The notes under the pieces were generated by a model, which did no database searches, was not told the DNA's origin, and saw only the letters and a list, made by a program, of their open reading frames with translations. A stretch of DNA of 5,262 nucleotides, taken from assembly GCA_030151845.1 (NCBI GenBank), contig JASLCM010000011.1, positions 1 through 5,262 on the forward strand, read 5' to 3'. Every line of letters begins with the position of its first letter. Within the stretch, counting starts at the first letter, position 1. Both the position numbers and the translations under genes were made by a program. Shown here in pieces: positions 1 to 5,262 of the stretch. This stretch comes from Bacteroides sp. (GTDB lineage Bacteria; Bacteroidota; Bacteroidia; Bacteroidales; Bacteroidaceae).

Positions 1-380
1 TCAGTTCCCATCATGGAGACATTACTTTTACGATCTTGGTACACTACAGTTACCCCCCACTGAGTAAGTACAGGACAAACAATAGAGACTCCTTCTATAC
101 CTTTTAACCGATAAATATCAGAGTTATCTAAGCTCCATCTTCTACCCTTTTGAAATCCTTTGTAAGCCAAGCTAGTGCGTCGAGACATCATGAAGCTGGC
201 ATTCTCATTAGCACCTTCGAAGTTGGCGGCCATACTTTGTTTTAACCCACCTCCTAAACCGATTAATACAAGCAACATAAAGATTCCCCAAAACACTCCA
301 AAAGCAGTTAGCAAGCTTCTGGATTTATTTCGAGACAAGGTGATAAAGATCTCTTCCCAACTATTTAAGTCAAATTTCAT
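1..380 (-). CDS. ABC transporter permease, MacB/FtsX family (second permease, 3' part missing)
   Basis: Inner-membrane permease subunit of a MacB-like ABC exporter. The window holds only the first 126 residues; the frame is open to the left edge. The ATG is at 378-380, six bases after the stop of the upstream permease, so the two are surely co-transcribed and perhaps translationally coupled. Residues 1-20 form the cytoplasmic N-terminus (it includes SRNKSRSLLTAFG). One hydrophobic segment follows at about 23-45 (WGIFMLLVLIGLGGG), and then the start of the large periplasmic MacB_PCD-type domain. It is clearly paralogous to the neighbouring 415-aa permease: both share RNK-R---T-F-V-WGIF before TM1 and a GFQ(K/R)GR motif at the same distance after it. 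The remaining three membrane segments and the C-terminal FtsX domain should lie beyond position 1. Family assignment is secure; the exported substrate cannot be inferred. Confidence 0.88.
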   Translation of the reverse strand, partial: MKFDLNSWEEIFITLSRNKSRSLLTAFGVFWGIFMLLVLIGLGGGLKQSMAANFEGANENASFMMSRRTSLAYKGFQKGRRWSLDNSDIYRLKGIEGVSIVCPVLTQWGVTVVYQDRKSNVSMMGT

Positions 381-386
381 ATCTCT

Positions 387-1634
387 TTATCTTGCATTTA
401 GTGCTTCAATAGGCTTTATTCTCACAGCTCGTCGGGCAGGAACAAAGCCAGCGATAGTACCTGCTATAATTAAAGTTAATGTGGCTTGGATAGCTATTTT
501 AATATCAACCGATGGATCTAAAAAAACGGTTCTAGAAAAGGCCCCAGCATCCATAATTTTCTCTCCCATGGTACGATCTAGCCACTCTGTAGCTGCTATT
601 CCAGCAAACATACCCAAGTAACCAAAAAATGTGGTAATGATAATACTCTCCACAACAACCAACCGTAAAATGGAGAAAGGAGATGCTCCTATAGCTTTTC
701 TTATTCCAAACTCTCTTGTCCGCTCTTTTACTGTGATAAGCATAATATTACTAACACCAACAATACCGCTTAATAGGGTGAATATTCCAATGATCCAAAT
801 GGCAGTATTTATCACATTTTCTGCTTTTTGCATTTGAAGATAGGACATTAAGCGATTCCATATCCAAGCTGCCGACCAATCATTTGGGTCAAATTTATGT
901 TTCTTTGCCAATACTGTTTTTATCTCTTTCTCAAGAGCCTCACTCTCCTCTTTGCTTTTAATATCGTTCAATAAAAAAGTGATGGTTGTTACCTCATCCT
1001 TATTGTATATGGTTTTTAAAGTTTGCAAAGGCACATAAACATCTCGAGAGTCTTTAAAATCAGACCCTTTATAAACACCAATAACTGTAAATAGAGATTC
1101 GTTTATTATGAGTTGATTACCTATTACCTCATCTGTTCCAAATAAGATAGGCACATTATCTTCATGGATGACCACAACTTTTCTCTTCTCTACTCCATCC
1201 TTCTCATTTATAAATCGGCCACGAATCAGTTGAACAACTTCATTGTCTTGAAAAGAGGGGTAAACTCCATATACATTTCCCTCTACAAAATCTTTTAGGG
1301 TTGAGTAAGGTGATGAGATTCGTATTTCACCACTTCCATTGTATAGATACTCCTTGAGTTCATCAGAAAGTAGTTCTATATCTTCCTCCTTAAACTTGAT
1401 TGATCGCCCCCTTTGAAACCCCTGAGTAGCTACACTTGTCCATCCTGCCTGAATAGATATTGAGTTTGCATTAAACTGACTCGAAGATTTTTTAAAGGCA
1501 TTTAGGATTCCATTACCTGCTCCCAAGAGAAAGATAAGAATAAATATTCCCCAAGCCACAGCAAATCCTGTTAGTGCAGTACGTAACTTATTTTGCCTGA
1601 CAGTTGTATATATTTCTTGAAACAGATCAATCAT
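387..1634 (-). CDS. ABC transporter permease, MacB/FtsX family (first permease)
   Basis: A 415-residue inner-membrane permease with the usual MacB-permease length and plan. A short cytoplasmic N-terminus is followed by TM1 (about 21-43), a large periplasmic domain (about 45-272) and a C-terminal FtsX domain with three helices (about 274-300, 325-350 and 378-400). The cytoplasmic loop after TM2 carries the family hallmark VKERTREFGIRKAIGA (302-317), which contacts the ATPase. The protein ends with the typical PARRAVRIKPIEAL motif (399-412). Such permeases do not form a channel; in MacB they transmit ATP-driven motion to the periplasm, pushing substrates into an outer-membrane exit duct or moving lipoproteins. 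The start is one base after the ATPase stop and the stop is six bases before the next permease, so this is the middle gene of an operon. The reading frame is intact. The cargo (drug, peptide, lipid or lipoprotein) is not evident. Confidence 0.93.
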   Translation of the reverse strand: MIDLFQEIYTTVRQNKLRTALTGFAVAWGIFILIFLLGAGNGILNAFKKSSSQFNANSISIQAGWTSVATQGFQRGRSIKFKEEDIELLSDELKEYLYNGSGEIRISSPYSTLKDFVEGNVYGVYPSFQDNEVVQLIRGRFINEKDGVEKRKVVVIHEDNVPILFGTDEVIGNQLIINESLFTVIGVYKGSDFKDSRDVYVPLQTLKTIYNKDEVTTITFLLNDIKSKEESEALEKEIKTVLAKKHKFDPNDWSAAWIWNRLMSYLQMQKAENVINTAIWIIGIFTLLSGIVGVSNIMLITVKERTREFGIRKAIGASPFSILRLVVVESIIITTFFGYLGMFAGIAATEWLDRTMGEKIMDAGAFSRTVFLDPSVDIKIAIQATLTLIIAGTIAGFVPARRAVRIKPIEALNAR

Positions 1635-1635
1635 A

Positions 1636-2352
1636 TTATTTAATATAACCTTCCATACTAAATGGAGAGTTTTGCTTACTCTTGCTCTCTTCGATATCGC
1701 GAATTATTCCATCTTGTATATTGATAATTTTATTGGTCTGATTGGCAACACCACTTTCATGAGTAACAACAACGATTGTTTGGCCCGATGCATTCAACTC
1801 TTTGAGGATACTCATAACCTCTATTGATGTTTTACTATCGAGCGCACCTGTAGGCTCGTCTGCTAATAAAATCTGAGGTTTAGTTATTAAAGCCCTTGCA
1901 ATAGCCACTCGCTGTTTTTGTCCACCACTCATCTCATTTGGCATGTGGTGTGCCCACTCTTTAAGCCCTAATCGATCTAAATATTCAAGAGCTAATGCAT
2001 TTCTTTTTTTTCTTCCAACTCCCTGATAAAATAGAGGAAGAGCAACATTCTCTACAGCATTTTTAAAGGAAATTAAATTAAAAGATTGAAAGATAAATCC
2101 AATCATTCTGTTTCTAAACTCTGCTGCTTTACGTTCACTCAAATTCTTTATCAAGGTATTGTTTAGATAGTACTCACCTTCATCGTAGGTATCTAAAATT
2201 CCAAGAATATTTAACAGTGTTGACTTACCCGATCCAGAGGCTCCCATAATAGAAACGAACTCCCCTTTTTCGATGGTTAAATCTATCCCTTTCAACACAT
2301 GAAGAGGAATAATCCCTGGGTAGGTTTTATGAATATTATGTAAATGTATCAA
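1636..2352 (-). CDS. ABC transporter ATP-binding protein, MacB/LolD family
   Basis: Cytoplasmic ATPase that powers the two downstream permeases. All nucleotide-binding motifs are present. Numbered from the upstream TTG at 2377-2379, they are Walker A GASGSGKST (46-54), Q-loop FIFQSFNL (Q98), signature MSGGQKQR (150-157; Met replaces the commoner Leu), Walker B ILLADEP (170-176), D-loop GALD (178-181) and H-loop VVVTHE (H207). The closest family is MacB/LolD/FtsE-like, consistent with FtsX-type partners. No ATG lies in frame near the 5' end. I prefer the TTG at 2350-2352, giving a 238-aa protein beginning (M)IHLHNIHKTYP, because homologues normally begin at this point; the TTG at 2377-2379 would add nine residues. 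The gene ends one base before the first permease. Function is secure; the exact start is not. Confidence 0.92.
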   Translation of the reverse strand: MIHLHNIHKTYPGIIPLHVLKGIDLTIEKGEFVSIMGASGSGKSTLLNILGILDTYDEGEYYLNNTLIKNLSERKAAEFRNRMIGFIFQSFNLISFKNAVENVALPLFYQGVGRKKRNALALEYLDRLGLKEWAHHMPNEMSGGQKQRVAIARALITKPQILLADEPTGALDSKTSIEVMSILKELNASGQTIVVVTHESGVANQTNKIINIQDGIIRDIEESKSKQNSPFSMEGYIK

Positions 2353-2401
2353 AACTGCATTTGTTAATTTAAAATGCAATTTACTCTTTTTTTTAACTCT
2401 T

Positions 2402-2431
2402 ACTACTCTTTTTATAAATAAATAGAGCAGT
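2402..2431. repeat. Imperfect inverted repeat in the spacer before the ABC operon
   Basis: ACTACTCT (2402-2409) and AGAGCAGT (2424-2431) can pair over eight positions, one of them G.U in the minus-strand RNA, around a 14-base A/T loop. It sits in the 116-base gap between the EamA stop and the preferred ATPase start. No T-run follows directly on the minus strand, so it is not a convincing intrinsic terminator; it could be an operator or a leader hairpin. I see no TAnnTTTG element in this gap, so it is unclear whether the ABC operon has its own promoter here or depends on readthrough from the EamA gene. Confidence 0.3.
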
Positions 2432-2468
2432 ATATTAACTTTTTATTCATTTAAGCCTAATAACACTT

Positions 2469-3371
2469 TCATTTTACAATTTCATGTTCTTTTACTGTAG
2501 CTTCCTTTCTGCTGGTTAAGATGACTAGAGTTACAGAAAAGAGAACTAAAAGTAGACCGATAAATGACTGCACTCCGAAGTATTCGGCAAACACAAGCAC
2601 TCCCATCGAAACAGCGACTAAGGGCTCCATAGCACCTAATACTGCGGTAACAGTAGAGCCTGCATGTTTCACAGCCAGCACCAATGCAAAATCTGAGATA
2701 ACGGTAGCAAGAAATGCTAATAAAAGAAGGTAAAGACCTGCTCTGAAACTAGGGATGGGGTCTACTCCTCCACCATCAAATTGTGCATAAATAAAAAAGA
2801 GGATAGCCCCTGTAAGAATAACATAGAAGGTTAAAACATCTGCAGACACTCCTTTATTGGTCAACTGGTTAAGTCCAACAATATAAAAACCGTAAGTTAA
2901 AACAGTCATACCGGCAAGCAATACTCCCAACAAATGTAACTCACCACCTGTCCAGCACATTAAAGCCACACCAACTAAGGATAAGAAAGCGGCCACAACC
3001 AAAGACTTAGTCTGTTTTTCATTAAAAAGAAAAACCATCACTAAACTTACACACAGGGGATAAAGGAAATGAATGGTAGTTGCTATACCACTCGCTATGT
3101 AGTTGTAGGAATAGACTTAAAAGAGAGCCGTTAAAGCGTAAAGCAGGCCTAACCCTAAAACGGAAAGAATCAACTTACCTCCTATCCGTAGGTTATTCTT
3201 TCTTAAGAGACAAACACCTCCCATCAGAAGAGACGAAATAAAAAAGCGATAAAACAAAACGTTTGCTTCATTCACCCCTAACTCTTCTACCAATGGAATT
3301 GTGAACAACGGAATTAAACCAAACGTGCCCGATGAAAGAATTGCATAAAAAACACCCTTTATTCCTTTCAT
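2469..3371 (-). pseudogene. EamA/DMT-family transporter interrupted by one in-frame stop
   Basis: Inner-membrane transporter of the drug/metabolite (EamA, 10-TMS) superfamily. Starting from the ATG at 3369-3371, the frame reads 84 residues (MKGIKGVFYAILSSGTFGLI...) to a TAA at 3117-3119. It then continues in exactly the same frame with recognisable family sequence (SYNYIASGIATTIHFLYP...) to the TGA at 2469-2471. Reading through the stop gives 300 codons, the normal EamA length, with two repeated five-helix halves; the second half includes the typical VAVSMGVLVFAEYFG region. One substitution, for example TTA (Leu) to TAA, explains the break, so no frameshift is needed. The downstream part could restart only at a GTG/ATG pair near 3036-3041 and would lack three or four helices, so two functional halves are unlikely. 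Possible substrates are amino acids or other metabolites; the sequence does not say. A sequencing error at this base is the main alternative. Confidence 0.88.
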
Positions 3372-3397
3372 TTTATACCTATTTTATAAAAATGGCT

Positions 3398-3405
3398 CAA
3401 AGGTA
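3398..3405 (-). promoter_or_regulatory. Candidate Bacteroidota -7 promoter element for the EamA gene
   Basis: On the minus strand this reads TACCTTTG, an exact match to the Bacteroidota -7 consensus TAnnTTTG recognised by the primary sigma factor. It ends 26 bases before the EamA ATG, leaving a short leader. The -33 TTTG/TTG box is poor: only a TTTC at an off-consensus distance is seen upstream. Call based on motif and position only. Confidence 0.42.
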
Positions 3406-3536
3406 ATGAAAAGTTTGAAGTGAAAGAGGAAAGAGCTGAAACGATACTATCTCTTATACCTAATAGCAAAGAGAGTTTACTCACAATACCCTTTATACTT
3501 CTCTATTTAACTCTACATGAATATAGAAGATTAAAT

Positions 3537-3555
3537 GGTAGGAGTTTTACCTATC
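3537..3555. repeat. Small hairpin (GGTAGG / CCTATC)
   Basis: GGTAGG (3537-3542) can pair with CCTATC (3550-3555) over six positions, one of them G.U, around a 7-base loop AGTTTTA. Neither strand has a U-run immediately after it, so it is not a standard terminator. It lies 30 bases from the TTGCA..AAAA repeats and may mark one end of the same element. Confidence 0.3.
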
Positions 3556-3584
3556 AGGGAGTAATATAAAAAGTAAGAAGGTTA

Positions 3585-3638
3585 TTGCACAAAACATAAA
3601 CGCTTTGCAGTGAAAAGGATTAACCCTTGCAGTGAAAA
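3585..3638. repeat. Short direct repeat, TTGCA(GTG)AAAA, about three copies at 20-22 base spacing
   Basis: Two identical 12-base copies of TTGCAGTGAAAA occur at 3605-3616 and 3627-3638, a period of 22. A degenerate third copy, TTGCACAAAA, is at 3585-3594, 20 bases upstream. The spacing of about two helical turns would place the copies on the same face of the DNA, as for repeated protein-binding sites. The two exact copies are certain from the sequence; their role is unknown. Confidence 0.55.
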
Positions 3639-3910
3639 AATCCAAGCTTTTGTATTAGCTCCTCTATGAAGTTCCAGCAAGAAGCTGTAGGAGTAAGCCC
3701 TCTATCAAACTCTAAAAATACTTCACATTTATTTAACTTATTTAAACCATAATTTATGAATCGTAAAAACAAAACATGAGAATCTCTTACTGTAAGTAAG
3801 ATTATTAAAATAGACGTTAACTGCGCACAACAATATAGCATCGGGGTGTATCTGAATTTAATAACTCATACCTATAAATAGACAACTACGGTCCTCCAAT
3901 AAAAACAAGG

Positions 3911-4700
3911 ATGAAAAAGATTATTTTATTTTTTATTTGCACCTGCTTTCTGATGAATTGCTCTGAAAAGAAAACAAAGCACACTGATGGTTTATCTATC
4001 AAACTTGATTTTAATAAGACAGTAAACATTCATGATACATGGGGTTATACAAGATGTTGATATTATTAGGTTGAAAAACAATGAAGATCTAATAGATAAT
4101 ATAGACTGAATTTTAAGGCATGGAGATAGAATCTATTTAATCTCCGTTGCTATTTATGACACTTCTGGGGGCTTTGTAAACTATCTATCTAATGCAGGAG
4201 TGGAACCTAGTGAATGTTTACAACTCACTAATATTTTATTAACAAAGGGGATAATACACTAAACCTAGTTGGCCGGATAGATCAAAAAATATTAGTGTAA
4301 GATTTAGAAGGAGAACATCTTAAAGAGGTTAAAAAGGTATCTAAGCCTTTTACTTATATTTATATCCTACCAAGCATGATTTTGTTGGTTCTTTAGAGAA
4401 TTTCACAGCTAATGGTGATCTAAACATATGGATTTTATCTAACTCTTTGGCTATAGAGAAAGGCTTCTTAGAAATAGATCCATCTTGGAACAGCATAGTG
4501 TTTTCTAGAGGGTACTTTTTTCTACCTATAAGGAGCTAACATACATAACTCAACCTATGGAATCTGCCATTTACAGACTAAAAGAGGGAGGATTATCTGT
4601 TGTTTATCGCATAGATTTGGGTCAAAATGCCTGACCAAAGCATATAACTCACTATGAGGCAGCAATAAGGCTATATAAGCCTAGATATAAAGCTCTAAAA
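3911..4700 (+). pseudogene. Decayed 6-bladed beta-propeller lipoprotein (BF3164/DUF4934-like)
   Basis: The ATG at 3911 opens a lipoprotein signal peptide (MKKIILFFICTCFLMNCSEKK) with the lipidated Cys probably at residue 17. The frame stops at 4058-4060, but family-like sequence continues by switching frames. Frame 3 from about 4047 gives IQDVDIIRLKNNEDLI, then HGDRIYLI and EPSECLQLTNI. Frame 2 from about 4235 gives GDNTLNLVGRIDQKILV and DLEGEHLKEV. Frame 1 from 4378 gives DFVGSLENFTANGDLNIW. Frame 3 from about 4521 gives TYKELTYITQPMESAIYRL. In-frame nonsense codons lie at 4107-4109 (TGA, probably Arg CGA), 4298-4300 (TAA, probably Tyr) and 4632-4634 (TGA, probably Trp). Blade motifs such as DRIYLI, VAIYDTSGGF and ILV-DLEGE match Bacteroidales surface or periplasmic propeller lipoproteins, whose role is mostly unknown. 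About 260 codons remain of a family of roughly 370-390; the C-terminus is missing where the convergent Fic gene ends. The family call is by eye. Confidence 0.75.
4668..4682 (-). terminator. Weak hairpin downstream of the Fic gene
   Basis: AGGCT and AGCCT flank a 5-base ATATA loop, 12 bases past the Fic stop codon on the minus strand. The RNA would form a 5-bp stem followed by UAUUGC, which is a poor U-tract. It also lies within the propeller remnant, so the match may be chance. Confidence 0.25.
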
Positions 4701-5262
4701 ATATTTATCGTAAGAGTCCATATTCAACTCATAATAAACCGATCTACCTCCTCCATACTTAGTAAGCGCACCTATCTCGGATAAGTGTTGTAAATCACGG
4801 GTAGCAGTTGGTTTTGATGTTTTGTTTATTGATATGTATTTCTTTGCAGTCATTCCACCTTCAAAACCAGCTGGACCAGCATTAAACATCTTATTTATTG
4901 CTTTTATCTCCCTTTCATTTAATTGATCAGAATAACAATCAAAAAACTTGGTCTTGTTAAGCGTATGTAATGCAACACGCTTGATATTCTTTATTGCACT
5001 AAGCAATACATCGCAGAAATAAGCTATCCAGTCAGATACATTTAAGTCACATTGAGCCTTTTTTATCTCTTGATAATATTTCTTCTTATCTAATTCTATA
5101 GCGTGTGAAATATTAAGGAAGATAAGCATATCTAAACGCTCTGCTAAGACTTTTTCTGCAAGTGCCCTACCTATACGTCCGTTACCATCTTCAAAAGGGT
5201 GTAAGGTCTCAAAGTAGAGGTGAGCTAAAGCAGAAGTAATCATCGCATCTCCTATTTTGCCA
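4695..5262 (-). CDS. Fic-family protein, C-terminal part (5' end outside the window)
   Basis: Fic domain enzymes usually transfer AMP from ATP to a hydroxyl side chain of a target protein. The full catalytic motif HPFEDGNGRIGR lies at 5166-5201: His is the catalytic base, the acidic residue binds Mg, and GNGR binds the phosphates. A winged-helix-like tail follows, about residues 108-174 counted from the internal Met at 5241-5243, with QLNEREIKAI, TSKPTATRDLQHL and RSVYYELN. This arrangement matches the DUF4172-type Fic proteins common in gut bacteria. The frame stays open upstream of that Met (GKIGDA precedes it), so the Met is not the true start; some 180-200 N-terminal residues should lie beyond 5262. 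Any inhibitory (S/T)xxxE(G/N) helix would be there, so self-inhibition cannot be judged. The gene converges on the propeller remnant. Autonomous regulator or toxin are both possible; no antitoxin gene follows within the window. Confidence 0.9.
   Translation of the reverse strand, partial: GKIGDAMITSALAHLYFETLHPFEDGNGRIGRALAEKVLAERLDMLIFLNISHAIELDKKKYYQEIKKAQCDLNVSDWIAYFCDVLLSAIKNIKRVALHTLNKTKFFDCYSDQLNEREIKAINKMFNAGPAGFEGGMTAKKYISINKTSKPTATRDLQHLSEIGALTKYGGGRSVYYELNMDSYDKYF

Larger units (their letters stand above)
3372..3910. other. 539-base intergenic region without a convincing gene
   Basis: Lies between two divergently oriented broken genes (EamA leftward, propeller lipoprotein rightward). 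It contains the EamA promoter element, a small hairpin (3537-3555), a threefold TTGCA..AAAA repeat (3585-3638) and a second small foldable stretch (CTCCT 3659-3663 with AGGAG 3689-3693, enclosing CAGC 3675-3678 and GCTG 3684-3687). A 73-codon minus-strand open frame (3620-3841) is Cys- and Leu-rich with no recognisable domain, and I do not call it a gene. No tRNA, rRNA or CRISPR structure is visible. The stretch from about 3537 to 3700 reminds me of a dispersed intergenic repeat of Bacteroidales genomes, but that is an impression, not a proven match. No clear TAnnTTTG element precedes the rightward gene. Confidence 0.5.

Noticed and set aside
175..621. Plus-strand open frame of 148 codons
   Set aside because: It lies opposite both permease genes, whose proteins are clearly recognisable; its own translation has no family character.
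631..837. Plus-strand open frame of 68 codons
   Set aside because: It is a shadow of the FtsX domain region of the 415-aa permease on the minus strand.
2521..2733. Plus-strand open frame of 70 codons
   Set aside because: It is antisense to the second half of the EamA gene and has low-complexity Thr/Lys/Asn composition without any motif.
2469..3041. A separate 190-aa transporter gene
   Set aside because: Its frame is continuous with the upstream 84-codon piece across one TAA, and recognisable EamA sequence continues between them. The supposed start is an internal GTG/ATG, so this is half of one broken gene.
3117..3119. Programmed recoding of the EamA stop
   Set aside because: The codon is TAA, not the TGA or TAG used for selenocysteine or pyrrolysine, and no recoding structure is apparent. 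A nonsense mutation is simpler.
3585..3638. CRISPR array
   Set aside because: Repeats are only 10-12 bases with 8-10 base gaps and one copy is degenerate; there are no cas genes.
4695..5243. A complete 182-aa Fic gene starting at the ATG 5241-5243
   Set aside because: The frame remains open to the window edge with Fic-like residues before that Met, and the catalytic His would be only 14 residues from the start, far too close for a complete Fic fold.

Overview
The window looks like AT-rich Bacteroidota DNA, most likely Bacteroidales. The evidence is a decayed lipoprotein that resembles the 6-bladed beta-propeller proteins of that group, a MacB-type ABC cassette with two separate FtsX permeases, little sign of Shine-Dalgarno sequences, and one good TAnnTTTG promoter element. 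Genus and species cannot be read from the sequence.

Layout. Positions 1-2352 (minus strand) hold a tight operon of an ABC ATPase, an FtsX/MacB permease (415 aa) and a second, paralogous permease that runs off the left edge. Intergenic gaps are 1 and 6 bases. Together they should form an inner-membrane MacB-like exporter with a heterodimeric permease; any adaptor or outer-membrane partner would lie beyond position 1. Positions 2469-3371 (minus) are an EamA/DMT-family transporter of normal length (300 codons) interrupted by a single in-frame TAA. Positions 3372-3910 contain no convincing gene, but carry a promoter element for the EamA gene, a threefold TTGCA..AAAA repeat and small hairpins. Positions 3911 to about 4700 (plus) are a heavily decayed propeller lipoprotein pseudogene: about four frameshifts and three nonsense codons can be placed by stitching frames together. 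Positions 4695-5262 (minus) are the C-terminal part of a Fic-family protein with an intact catalytic motif and a winged-helix tail, cut by the right edge.

Reading. Two intact functional units (the ABC exporter and the Fic protein) flank a decaying zone of two broken genes and a repeat-bearing spacer. The EamA lesion is minimal and looks recent; the propeller gene is old debris. The Fic stop codon lies at the point where the propeller remnant ends, which suggests a past rearrangement. I found no convincing undescribed multi-gene system here. The best leads are the repeat-bearing spacer, the reconstructed pseudogenes and the propeller/Fic junction.
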